Shown here piece after piece: positions 48,111 through 58,337 of a stretch of DNA of 64,000 nt (within the stretch, counting starts at the first letter, position 1; each line of letters opens with the position of its first letter). This DNA comes from Telmatactis stephensoni (taxonomy: Eukaryota; Cnidaria; Anthozoa; Actiniaria; Isophelliidae). A program made the position numbers and the translations under genes. The stretch lies in assembly GCA_029948255.1 (NCBI GenBank), contig JALIZF010001689.1:248001-312000 (forward strand), in the 5' to 3' direction. Under the pieces are notes generated by a model. The model had not been told where the DNA came from. It saw only the letters and a program-made list of their open reading frames with translations, and ran no database searches.

Positions 48111-48256
48111 TATATCGAATTATTTATGATAACCAAAATAAAAATGGATTAGCAAATGCAACCATAATAGTGCACTTGAGATACAATAACAGACGCATCT
48201 AGATACTTTTGTTTGCATTGAAATGACAAGGTTGTATTATTTTTCGATCACCCTTA

Positions 48257-48910
48257 TCATTTTAGTCTTTGATTTAAGAAAGTCTTTATATTGTCTGTCA
48301 AATTTATGTCTATACATATTCGAAGGTCGTCTGCATGGAAGTGTGGATTTTGTTGTAACAAACACTCTTTGTTGACGTGGTAATGTTTGTTGTCATGTTT
48401 GCTAATCCACGTATTGGCCCTTTCTAAATAGAAGTAATCTTTTTCCTTGTGTCGAATGCACAACAAGGTGTCTTTATCAGGATGAAATCTTTCACTTGGT
48501 GGGCCGTCTTTAATTTTGCCCCTACACCCTGCACACACCTTGATGTTACCCCGAACTTCAATTAACTCAAATTCTGTATTGATAGTTGGAGTATGCGCTG
48601 CTTTAGGCGGCTTATCTTTTGAAACACGTGCAAATTTTACACGAAAACCTTCTTCGTTCACTGTTTTGGCTGTGTAGGTAAAGGATGAAATGTCTGGCAC
48701 AGTGTTTTTAAGAACTTCACTAAGTGTTGGTCTCTCAGTAGGAATTTCATCTGCCTCCTTCTTCTTTCTTTTCCTAGATTCACCAGGTTTCTTGCCTGCA
48801 TTTCTATTGACATTTGCTGTTGCTGCAGCTGTTAGGTTTGGGGCATCTTTTTTTTCCAGGTACTTTTCAATGCTTTCTTTTTTTTGAAAATATAAACCAG
48901 TGAGCAGCAC
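48257..48910 (-). CDS. Unidentified ORF with Cys/His motif, 5' end lost at the Penelope insertion
   Basis: The open frame ends at a stop at 48257. A Lys/Arg-rich, NLS-like stretch (RKRKKKE) precedes a globular part with C-x2-C (VCAGCRGKI), LLCIRHKEK, then HYHVNKECL and HADDLRICIDI, which together could bind zinc (roughly residues 125-195). The frame has no ATG at its 5' end: the first codons (LLTGLYF) come from the edge of the Penelope-like element at about 48904, so the true N-terminus is missing. A Cys/His motif with RHKE recalls, from memory only, a domain recurring in repeat-associated invertebrate proteins. Whether it is a host exon or an older element is open. Confidence 0.5.
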   Translation of the reverse strand: MLLTGLYFQKKESIEKYLEKKDAPNLTAAATANVNRNAGKKPGESRKRKKKEADEIPTERPTLSEVLKNTVPDISSFTYTAKTVNEEGFRVKFARVSKDKPPKAAHTPTINTEFELIEVRGNIKVCAGCRGKIKDGPPSERFHPDKDTLLCIRHKEKDYFYLERANTWISKHDNKHYHVNKECLLQQNPHFHADDLRICIDINLTDNIKTFLNQRLK

Positions 48911-48944
48911 GGAAACAGAATGGTTGTAAACTTTAGATAACTTT

Positions 48945-48990
48945 AATTTCCTACGCGTTTCGACTGTCTACGCAGTCTTCATCAGGGAAT
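48945..48990 (-). ncRNA. Hammerhead-ribozyme-like core at the Penelope 3' end
   Basis: On the minus strand: CTGATGA (48985-48979), A, stem II GACTG / CAGTC closed by a CGTAGA loop, then GAAA (48961-48958) and CGCG. The two invariant boxes and a perfect 5-bp stem II are in the correct order. Hammerheads are known in the terminal repeats of Penelope-like elements. Stem III and the cleavage site are not clear, so activity is not claimed. Confidence 0.6.
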
Positions 48991-49158
48991 GTTTACAATG
49001 TGTAGAAAGTCACTGTATATATATAATGTTTTACAATAGAAATTTTATCTACCGGAAACAGATATACGTAACTAATAAATGAGGAATGTTTGTACATAGA
49101 TAAGGTTTGGGTTGGGGTCGTGAGTTTAATGTTAAACTCACGACCCCAAAAATTTAAT

Positions 49159-49868
49159 TTAACATAGGTTAGCGAGGTTGGCGGTGGATTTGTAACAAAC
49201 CACACAATTAAGATCTGGCATTATACTGTGGATAACACGCTTAATGCGAGCGTGACTACAGTTGAAAGTAGTCTTGAAAACGATTGGCCTGTTAACCATC
49301 CTTTTGCGTCTGTTATTATTTATATGTTTGAGCCATTGAGATCGATTAAGTGTATCTGATCTCTCTGAATAAAGGCAGAAGAAAACTGTAAGGGTAACCA
49401 CGAACTCTAAGTCTTTTCCAGAAGTTATCCCTAATATCCTTAAAGGAGGTAAAAGTGGAGCTATTTCTAACGTACCGCATAAGCTCTCCTTTAATAAATG
49501 CCTTCTTATTACTAGTAGGATGGAATGACTCAAAAGGTATATATAGATATTTGTTAAGAGGCTTCTGGTAAGTAGAAACCAATAGTTTACGCTGAGTGTT
49601 ATCTTTGTAAATAAACAAATCTAGAAATGGAATACTACTCTCGCTAATGTCATAAGTAAGTTTGATTCGATCATTGGCAGAATTAAGCTTGTTTAAGAAT
49701 TGCAATAAGTAGTCCCTTGAGCCAGTCCAGATGAAAAAAATATCATCTATGAACCGCTTATAGACCATAAGATACTCCGAATGTTGCAAGACTATGTCCT
49801 TCTCAAGATAGAACATGAATGCATTAGCGGCAGTAACCGCAAAAGGGGTGCCCATTGCAATCCCAAAG
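49159..49868 (-). pseudogene. Penelope-like reverse transcriptase, C-terminal half
   Basis: Starts at the MULE insertion with AMGTPFAVTAANAFM, the family's conserved motif before the active site. YKRFIDDIFFIW carries the catalytic Asp pair. Downstream SSIPFLDLFIY and HPTSNKKAFIKGEL are typical of the palm and thumb region. A one-base shift after REIRYT (near 49375) moves the frame to SQWLKHINN...RPIVFKTTFN, and the protein ends at a stop at 49159. It needs the part at 53845 and beyond to be complete. Confidence 0.82.
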
Positions 49869-52800
49869 AATTACAGTCATCTCGCCCCCTCGTCATCTCA
49901 CCCCCACCATCTCGCCCCCATTCTTCTGTTTGATGTTCAACAGCACGAACAGATTGTGATAGTTAACGATCCCAAAAATTATTTAAGACGACATATCCAG
50001 AAGACTGTTGGTTGACAAATCAATTCCTTTATCAATTTTCGCATGAAATTACGTCCGTGAAAGGCATCAACTGATCGCCGTTAATATCTCAAATCGATTC
50101 GTTCTAGTTATCATTTTGGCATGAAATTAAGTCCGAGAAAGGCCTCAACTGATCGCTAATTGTAAGTGTTTTATTTAGATAACCACTTAAGAAGTTTCTA
50201 GGAGTGAATTTTACTTTTGACGAAGCGGTTACAATTGTTGTCATTATGGACATTACGAACGTACGCTATGTTTACAAGCAAAGAAGCGGACACCTTTTAG
50301 ATGATTAAGTTTGCTTTTTAAACTGTCCTTTACAATAATCTAAAACTTGAAAACCTGTTGTTGCCAAATCAAGTAATTACTCAACGGAAAACCACCAAAA
50401 CCAGTAGAACTCAAACCGACCAGAAAGACGCCAAAGTTTTGTTTACGATACCAATGAGACAATTAGTCATGTGACTGAAAAGACTTGACAACTAAAAACT
50501 GCTCAACTAGTATAAAACAGAATTCTGGGTCCTTCTTTACTCAGCACGAGTATTTGTATTTCGTATTAATTTTTATTCAAACTTGATTATTCAGTTTTTC
50601 AAGCATTTGACCATTGACTTTTGACTCATTTGGGTGGCTCCTAAAGGAGCCGTTTTTGTGTGAGTTTATAGTTTACTCAGCACGAGGGCCATACAGCTTA
50701 GAAACGGCCTTCAGGAGCTGCTTGGATGTTTTGTCCCCTGATTAGTATCTCTCCCAGAGATCGAAGATCTTTGACTGGAGCTGGCGGTACTTTCGTCGCT
50801 GGATTCTTCGGAGTTTCTCTGCATGTACTAGACGAATTTGAAGAGAAACCAATTTTGCCTCCTGGCCGAGCAGCTGAATTAACAGGTAGAAGGGAAGCTG
50901 AGTTTTCCCTCCGGCGCGTCGATTGAGTGCATTGTGCCAGCCTTCAATGTCGTTGTTGGTTCTGACTGCTTCTTTGTAAACTGACCAGTTGGATGGACGC
51001 CAGACGGTTGACTCGATCCAGTTGTTCTCGAAGTAGTTGACCAATTCTTGTAGCAGTGGGGTTGTGGCTCTGGTCTGGAGGTCTCTGAAGTTGTTTGGAA
51101 TGCGGTCTGCCGGTAGAAATGGGAGGGCCATCAGCTTTTGGATAAAGTTGTACATTCGCTCGTCGTCCTGATACTGTACTTGCAGACCGAGTTCCTGGAC
51201 CTTCCACCACACAGCCTGTGTAAAGTGAAACACGCACCCTCTCATCGACGCTTGGGGGAACACCTCGCGGCAGGACTTCCATGTGGCTTTCTTGTAGTCA
51301 GCGACAATGGTCTTCACAGCAGGTGGATCTGGCAGGGCGTTGGATATGGCTCGAAGAACTTTTTTGTAGTCGAGGGCTTTCCGGCCAGACATTAGAACGA
51401 ATACCATGGGTACTTGTTTGGCACAATCACCGTGTTGAACGAAGATGTTGATCGTAAACAGTTGAGTGAATGGATGGCGGCAGAGCTTGAAAGTACCGTC
51501 GATGTACCACGTTGACGCTTTACGGAGATGGTGGAGCTGCTCACTGGTGGCAAACACGATGTGGCGTCTATCTTTCACACGGATGTCATCACGGAGGAAG
51601 TCTGGCGGGAGGTGGCTGGTGTCTAGTTGGAAGTCGAGGCCGGTTGGGTCTTTAGGCCAGAGTTTCTGTCTGAGGCGATTGGCAGATCTGGCAATGTTGT
51701 CAACAGAGGGCAAGTTGTCAATCGGTTGGCTAGTAATCTCTTCTGATAGAACCTGTGAATGTAAAAAAGATAAATTAATAAATTGAAAAACAATGAGAAA
51801 CTTTTTTTTCCCTTTCACTCTCCATGCACACATGATTGCTGAGTTGTTGACTGTATTTACCTCTTGCACTATAGCTGGAGCTGGGCGGAACAAGTTGCTG
51901 ACTGCTTGCTCCTTCACTCGAGCACACACCTTGGCTGAAACCACTGACCCGACTGCTGGTTGATGGCTGTGGTTGTTTTTGGCGACGAATACTTCCCCTG
52001 GCTTCTGGCAAACTGTGGCTGGACAGCGGTTGTCTTTCCGTCTGATGGTACACTGCCAGTCTACGGTGCTCCCGTGACGCCGTTTTACATTGTAGCTATA
52101 GCCGAGACTATCGAACAACTTTTCCCCGCGGAATATGGTAGATGCACTGACGACCTCGTACGTAACTTCGGCAGGTCCGACAGAAGCTGAGGACTGTTCT
52201 TCGATCGGAAGGGAGTCTTCGAGGGAGGCTTCCAGAGGCATGACGTTGGAACTGGCTGGCTCATCGACAAGGGACTGGTCTTCACTGGTGGTATCCATGG
52301 GTTTGGGTGGGAATCCGCAGGTTTGATGCTGCCACTGCTCTTGTCCATCAGCTGCCCAGCCAATGAACAATGCGTCTTCGTGGACAAGTTGGTTGCAGAC
52401 AATGCAAATATCGGCCATGATCGTAGATGAAATAATTTCGTAAATAGTTTCGTAATTCGTTTGTAATACTCAAGTAATGATAACGGACATAATTGACAAT
52501 CCTTTTTATAAGTTTGCTTTGAAAACAAAAGGATCGAAATGTATCTCATTATCATATTAACCCTCCAATCACATTACACCTGTTGATTTCACAACAGGAT
52601 TGTATACGTAATTAACATATTATTTTAACCAATCAGATACTCATGGAAACTTAGGAGAAAAACATACAAGCAAGGTTGAACCAGCAAGGATTCATGACCA
52701 ACTTGTTTCAATAAATAATGTTTTCCAATTAAGGGAAATTTGATAGCCGATTTCGGTGGCTTAAATGCATGACTTTTTGAAAGGGCGGCCGAAAGGCGGT

Positions 52801-53835
52801 CATAACAACCAACAACAAACACTGCCACCGCCAGGATGTTTTGCCGTTTCTTTTGAAGAATCGTCTGATTTACACTGCCCGATTTACACAGATAATATGA
52901 ATACTTTAAACAGATACTTCGTGATAGATAACAACTAAGAATTCAAAATGGCAATTTCGAAAGGGACAAAACGAATAAGCTAGCTAAATAACCCGGACTC
53001 CATGCTAAGAAATTTAGCGGCATAATCAGTGTCATAGCAACAATCAACAACAAACACAGATTTTTTGACGTTTCATAAAGAATTATCTGAATTACACAAA
53101 TCAAATGAATACCTGCAAATAAATATTTTGTTATAGATAGAAACTACAAGAGGACATTTCCAAATGGACACCGTAATGATAAAATCATTCTATGATAGGA
53201 ATTGCAAGACAATTAGCATAATTTTTGAGTCATGATTATAAAAGCATTGAACCGAAGTCACTGACAAACATACTTGTTTTGACTTGTTCTTCAAAAGAAT
53301 CGTCTGAATTATAATTACAAATCAAATGAAAACTTTTAAATTACATGTAATGTTGAACTATGAGTTAAGCTTTACTAATAATAAGAATCAAACATACAAA
53401 CGGACAAACTGGAGCCAATAGCCCACGAAAATATGTCGGCCGAGTCAGCATTGAGATCGAAATACTACAAGCTGTTTACCATGTGAGTTTTGATTTAACT
53501 CCTCCAAATTGCTTTTCAAGTGCTTGATGAGTTGTAGGATCATGAGCTACTAAACATCGAAGTGAATTATTGAGTGAAGACATTCTTGTTGTTGAAGTTC
53601 GATCGTTTAATAAACTCGCGATCGGGGACGTTGTTGTTGTTGAAGTTCGATCGTTCAAATTTTGTGCTTTCTTGTCTTTTTGTTACGTAAATTGGCACCG
53701 TTAAACAAACAGACATGGCAATAGATGGGGGTAAGATGGATACTTGGACATGGCAATATATGGGGGCGAGATGGCAATAGATTGGGGGCGAGATGGTGGG
53801 GGCGAGATGACGAGGGGGCGAGATGACTGGATACC
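49869..53835 (-). mobile_element. MULE (Mutator-like) transposon, 3.97 kb, inserted in the Penelope element
   Basis: Flanked by ATCCCAAAG on both sides (49860-49868, 53836-53844), a 9-bp target duplication characteristic of Mutator elements. The termini are inverted and built of the repeated motif CATCTCGCCCCC, three times on the left and four times on the right. It encodes one FLYWCH/MULE transposase on the minus strand. If one duplication copy and the element are discounted, the host Penelope frame is continuous, so insertion was recent relative to that element. Confidence 0.9.
50742..52418 (-). CDS. MULE transposase with FLYWCH zinc finger, one small intron
   Basis: Cut-and-paste transposase. 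The frame is open over 558 codons, but 51753-51860 has GTAAAT..TTCACAG borders, is 108 nt and interrupts the similarity, so it is probably an intron and the protein has 522 residues. In unspliced numbering: N-terminal C-x2-C (Cys5, Cys8) with a later HQTC; FLYWCH domain about 95-153 (DWQC, CPATV, and the His pair of NNHSH); MULE catalytic Asp307 (YIDGTF), Asp374 (IVADY), the C-x2-H of GCVFH (Cys395, His398) and Glu492 in the NNDIEGWHN motif. Both strong motifs and frame are intact. The region upstream (52440-53835) and downstream (49900-50741) within the element shows no second gene. Confidence 0.88.
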   Translation of the reverse strand: MADICIVCNQLVHEDALFIGWAADGQEQWQHQTCGFPPKPMDTTSEDQSLVDEPASSNVMPLEASLEDSLPIEEQSSASVGPAEVTYEVVSASTIFRGEKLFDSLGYSYNVKRRHGSTVDWQCTIRRKDNRCPATVCQKPGEVFVAKNNHSHQPAVGSVVSAKVCARVKEQAVSNLFRPAPAIVQEVNTVNNSAIMCAWRVKGKKKFLIVFQFINLSFLHSQVLSEEITSQPIDNLPSVDNIARSANRLRQKLWPKDPTGLDFQLDTSHLPPDFLRDDIRVKDRRHIVFATSEQLHHLRKASTWYIDGTFKLCRHPFTQLFTINIFVQHGDCAKQVPMVFVLMSGRKALDYKKVLRAISNALPDPPAVKTIVADYKKATWKSCREVFPQASMRGCVFHFTQAVWWKVQELGLQVQYQDDERMYNFIQKLMALPFLPADRIPNNFRDLQTRATTPLLQELVNYFENNWIESTVWRPSNWSVYKEAVRTNNDIEGWHNALNRRAGGKTQLPFYLLIQLLGQEAKLVSLQIRLVHAEKLRRIQRRKYRQLQSKIFDLWERY

Positions 53836-53844
53836 ATCCCAAAG

Positions 53845-55354
53845 CTTTGGTGGAAAATATCAGAGCTAAATTCTGATTTCAAAAAGTTGTTTTCGAAAAC
53901 TAGCCTGGCGAGCTGGATCAAAATCGGAGCTTCGGGCGCTCGAGCCTCTCGAAGGAGGTGATCCATAGGATTCTTATGGATCTTAGGTAAAATATAAAAA
54001 TTTAGCAGGGTTTACACAATGATTATTACTACGCAAGAACCGTTTGGTATTTTGAGAAACAAACTGTTTATACGTGTTCATGAGTGTCTCTCGTGAGTGG
54101 ATTACCTTTTCAAGGCTTTTATTCCAATCATCAATAGTAACCCGAGAATATGAAGTTTCGTCATGTAGATGTCGCAGTGTCTCTTGTTTAACCCAGTCCG
54201 TAGGGACTAGTGTAGGGCCAAGGTTTTTGTCTGCATCTAGAAGCCTAACACTCGTGTTATTCTTAAGCTCTTGCAGATCGGCCTTGTCCTGATGGGTAAG
54301 GTTACGTTTCCAACGAGGCGTGTTTTGCGATAAAGCTGGCCTTGAGTTGCTTGCGTACTTCGAAGAGTTTGTCCTCAAGATCGGGGTTTTCCCTGGGAGG
54401 GCACCAGGTGGAACGAACATACAAGCGAGGATTGAAGTTAGGATCCTGTGGAATGTTTCAGAATCGATCCTGAAGACGAACGCTTCGAGAGAAGTCTTGT
54501 ATCTGTAAATCGAACTGTTCGACAGCAGGCGGTTTAAGCGTTGGCCTGAACTTAAGGCACATGCAAATGACTTTTGCTTGTCGAGCAGAAAGATCAACAT
54601 CAGTAAAATTATGGATTTCCAGATTTCGAGAAAGTAGGTCGTATAGGGGTCGTCTAACCATTTTGTAGCACCATTTGTCGTACTGAGAACGACAGTCTAT
54701 TTTACGGGGCCGCGACCTCCGCTTGGCCGTTTTTTGACGGGCTGAACTTGCGATGTTTTCGCTGTGTTGAGGCGGATCTTTGGCGTTGGGACTTTCCTTT
54801 AGTCGAAGAGGATCTTCTCCTTTGTCGAGTATTTGATCGTCCACGTGGTCGACTCTCTCTCGAACCGGCTATTTGAACTTTTTTTTTAAGTGAGTAGGTG
54901 GCTTTAAAGAACGTTGTAGCTCTTTTCGTACGATGTCGGTGATGGTACTTTCGTTAGGTACAAATTCTACATCCATATTTTTTTTGGATTTTTTAGTTTC
55001 CTCTATGGTTAGTGAGGATTGCAACGTTTTGGAGGCGGACGAGATTTCACAGCATAGATAGAAATCACTGACAAACTTGGAGGCTTTTATGGTAAGAGCA
55101 TCAATGTTTTCCTCACTGGGTGAATTCGTTTACTGTAAAGGAAGACTTCCATTTGGCGATTGTTTCATAGATGTTTGTTTTACATTCTGTGACTGTCATT
55201 GCTGTGGTGGACGTTTCACTGTACAGGCTTTTGACCGTAGCTTGGATGAGCTTAACTTCTGCCTCCCGTAAGATCTTGTCAAATTCGGCTTGAAGGTTGG
55301 GGTCTTTTCCTTTTGCTTTGACAGACTTGCTTTGACAGACTTGCTGAAATTGAA
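53845..55354 (-). pseudogene. Penelope-like reverse transcriptase, N-terminal half, multiply broken
   Basis: Read downstream: a start region (about 55354-55113, LQAEFDKILREAEVK), then MDDQILDKGEDPLRLKE (54844), PRPLYDLLSRNLEIHNFT-like text, a stop after RLQDRF (near 54460), a shift to LTHQDKADLQELKNNTS and LLDADKNLGPTLV, the family's fingers motif, a further one-base shift at about 53990 and then the hallmark LPKIHKNP followed by REARAPEAPILIQLARLVFENN up to the MULE border. At least three frame changes and one stop mean the copy cannot make a protein. Confidence 0.8.
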
Positions 55355-55620
55355 AACGAGGGTTATGCAAAATTTTAATAGGCGCATTTGAAAGAACTCG
55401 TTGATCAAGAAACCGAAGAGATAACAGAAAAAGTCGTATGTACCGGAAGATATGGATTTTTTAAATTTGGAATTTCTGTGCTAGTTTAACCTTAAAAAAA
55501 AGAAAAATTTTCGAAAAATGATATCTTAGATTGCAAACGGTTGTAGATTATCTCTTCGGTTTTGAACATATCTTAACGAGTTCTTTCAAATGCGCATGTT
55601 AAAATTTGCATATCCCTCCT
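55355..55620. repeat. Fold-back element at the Penelope 5' edge
   Basis: GCGCATTTGAAAGAACTCGTT near 55382 is answered by AACGAGTTCTTTCAAATGCGC near 55574; the pairing AACCGAAGAGATAA / TTATCTCTTCGGTT extends inside. Arms of about 70 bp. Confidence 0.65.
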
Positions 55621-57629
55621 TTCAATTTCCCAAAAATTGATGACGTCATTTTCCGCCAAAAATCGTAACATTGGTAAAACTTAAAAAGGAACATAATTTT
55701 TGCTTTTGGCAGTACTCTTCACATGTAAAATTGAAGTTGATCGGGACTTTGCTTTAAATAGTATTTAAATCCACGCTTAAAACCGCGATTTCATACACTC
55801 CAGCCCAGCGTGAATTTCAGTTTGGTTCTTGACTGGAGCTCCATTAGTCTTTGTAAAATAAGTCGATAAGTTGTCACTGCGAGCTTTTGGTGCAAGTGTT
55901 CTTTGCACCAGTTGTTTAGATCCATATTAGCATCATGTTTGAACTTGCAACAAACTGTTTGGAACTTTGGAAAATTTTTACAACCTTCACACCAAAGTTT
56001 ACCTATGAACTTTGGAACCACCTTTGGAACACCATCACGGAAAGCTATGTGAAAATTAACTAATTTTTCAAACATGCATCACATAGCCATGACCCTGTAT
56101 TTTGGTCCTTCTCAACCCCCACACATTGTGCATGGTATTGACTTATGTTACATTCTTTGTTAAAGCATACAAGCACTAGGCCAAACTCGATCTGTTTACA
56201 ACAACATATAATGTCTGCAACAGGATCTGTAATAACATAAAAGTAAAAATCTGTTTTAGATTTATGTACAATACTTGCTGCTTAACTGCTCATAAAATGT
56301 TGAAACTGGGCAATCTGAAATGGGGATCTTGATAAGGCTAAAATTCAAAAATATGTATCACAGTGTTACTAGGTCCTAGGTTTCAGATAACTGACTGACA
56401 ACATTTTTGAAATAGGTTCATGTACCAACCTTGACAATTAGCACAAAACCCATCATGACTGTGATACTCATGACTGACAAAGTGGAAATTAAAATTGAAT
56501 AACAATTGCCATTGTCTAAATCTTAATAATAAGAAATAACAATAGAAAACTCATTATTGAACACTTTTCAAACACCAGCTACAAAAGATGGCCTTTTTAC
56601 ATTACAATTTAGCAAGGATACCAACCTTTCTCTCCCTTATCTCTTTTTTTCCTGCAGTTCTGCCATTGCTAGGATCTGAAGTTAAATCTCGACCCAGTGT
56701 TCTCCATTTTGTTACCGAGAGGCTCTGGGTACAATGACTAGTGCATTACTAAAATGAGTAACGAGTAAACCGTGTAACCAACGGGCCGATAACGTTATGT
56801 CATGAGGAGCCCTGACTCCATTAATTTTGTTTTGCTTTTAAAGCTTCCGAAGCATCAAAAATCAACCACAATATACATACTTGCATAATGCACTAGTCAA
56901 TTGAAGCCCCCACCCCTATGGTCCCAGGGAAGGGTGGGGACTTTAACTTAAACCCTTGGCAAAAACAGTCAAAAATTCTGTAACAGCAATTATATACATA
57001 TATGCATATATCTGTACAGACAAAATGATGATAATAATCTTTATTGCAAAAAATAAATTGCTCCAGGAACACTCTCTCACAGAAGTGATTTTCAGAGAGG
57101 TCCTGGACTAAACATAAAATACATACATAAATAAATAATAAATTGAATTTAAAAATATATATACAAAGTTTAAAAATCTATTAAAAAAGCTTGGAAATAT
57201 TGAAATAAATATATGATATACTAGTCGTTTTTATCAAAAGTAAAATGCTGCGGCAATTGAACATTTCTGCAAGCTTGGACTTGATCGAAATTCAATAACA
57301 TTTTTATCATTGTGATTGACTTTGCTAATCTGATAATGGACCAATGGAAAATTAATTATTAATTAGTTGTATTAAAGAAAATTGACAATTTTTGAAATTG
57401 TTGATTGATATTTATTAATAAATCATAATAATTTGTTTATTAGAAAAATATAAATGATTTGATATATATACTATAATGATAAAATAAAACTATAAATGTT
57501 AAAATGAAAATCTGTGATTGGTAAAACTTATGAAATATAAACTCTTGATGTTAAAAAATATCGTCAGAACAGTAACAACGTTAATTATAACTTCATAACA
57601 ATAGCTTGCTATAAAAAATATAATTTCAT
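55621..57629. other. Intergenic, AT-rich, repeat fragments
   Basis: Apart from the unidentified 94-codon frame, it holds two ends of the TGCACTAGTCAAT repeat type (inverted near 56735-56775, direct at 56887-56950, with a GC-rich hairpin GCCCCCACCCC / GGGTGGGGAC) and a very AT-rich stretch 57000-57640. I see no host exon. Confidence 0.5.
55791..56075 (-). other. Open frame, 94 codons, Cys-rich, unidentified
   Basis: Begins MFEKLVNFHIAFRDGVPKVV and contains KLWCEGCKNF, VCCKF and NWCKEHLHQK. I do not recognise it. It could be an exon of a lost element gene or chance. No splice context was evident. Confidence 0.2.
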
Positions 57630-58037
57630 CTAAATATAATAATAATATAAATAAGTATTTGTCACATTGGACGTATTTTGTGCCTCGTTGGGCGATTTAT
57701 TTTGTGCCATATTAGGCTGTTGACACAATTCCATAGTATGGTGTCTCTCCATGGATGTTCTTATCGTAGAAGAGAGGACTCGATCGGGTAGATAGTTCAA
57801 AGAAATTGTCTCTTCATCGGGTATAAAGGCTTCTTCAAAAGCTTTTAAGTACATAGCATCTCCTTCGAGAAGAATTTCATCGACCGTTTCGGTTGTCCAC
57901 GTCAAAATATGGCTCGAGTTTGCACATAACAAAGCTGAAAGACTCATAAAAGCACACTGTCTTCCTCTAGAAATATCGCTGAAATGATTATCACCTTGAT
58001 GAATACTCCCACGAGTGAAAATAGTAGAATTAAACAT
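57630..58037 (-). CDS. Short ORF resembling the start of a transposon-linked cysteine protease
   Basis: 135 codons from MFNSTIFTRGSIHQGDNHFS. The segment GSIHQGDNHF...GRQCAFMSLSALL has the Gly-x2-His-Gln-Gly-Asp start and a Gln-Cys pair in a hydrophobic helix, as in OTU/UL36-like cysteine peptidase domains found next to helicases in large animal transposons. The matching His/Asp half is not seen here and the C-terminus turns low-complexity (TYLYYYYI), so this would be a fragment or first exon. Family assignment is from motif memory only. Confidence 0.35.
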   Translation of the reverse strand: MFNSTIFTRGSIHQGDNHFSDISRGRQCAFMSLSALLCANSSHILTWTTETVDEILLEGDAMYLKAFEEAFIPDEETISLNYLPDRVLSSTIRTSMERHHTMELCQQPNMAQNKSPNEAQNTSNVTNTYLYYYYI

Positions 58038-58337
58038 GATAAATTTGGGAATGTACCTTCATGACACAACTTGCGACGAGAAGAGGATGACCTCGTGGTT
58101 TAATTCGCATGTCATCCGACGGCTGTGGCGGCGCAATTGATTACGTCACAAAAATTCATACATCGCTACATAGTCCAAAAAATCGACCTTGTCTCAGTAT
58201 TATCGTGCGACACAGGGAGCCCGCAAGAAGAGATTGAATTTGTTTGAAATAGTGTGCTGCTCCGCTCGCTTCGCTCGCTCCGCAGCAATAAAATATGCAA
58301 ACATTTGATATTGTTATCATTATCGAGATGATGATAA

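Larger units (their letters stand above)
43234..48256. other. Intergenic stretch downstream of IFT70
   Basis: No host exon recognised. It contains the nested palindromes (43489-44436), a MITE with CAGTGG ends (45585-45735), a repeat rich in TAAAAGATACC motifs between inverted ends (about 45833-46172), a TGCACTAGTCAAT-type repeat end (47081), the AAAT microsatellite and MITE family B copy 2. The interval 46300-47080 has an open stretch (46800-47027) without recognisable motif. Confidence 0.55.
48904..55354 (-). mobile_element. Penelope-like retroelement, split by a MULE
   Basis: Minus-strand reverse-transcriptase remains at about 53845-55354 (N-terminal half) and 49159-49868 (C-terminal half), with a hammerhead-like core at its 3' end (48945-48990). 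The MULE 49869-53835 separates the halves. No GIY-YIG endonuclease can be seen between 49159 and the hammerhead, so it is either an endonuclease-lacking lineage or a truncated copy. The 5' boundary is placed where the palindrome 55355-55620 begins; this is uncertain. Confidence 0.8.
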
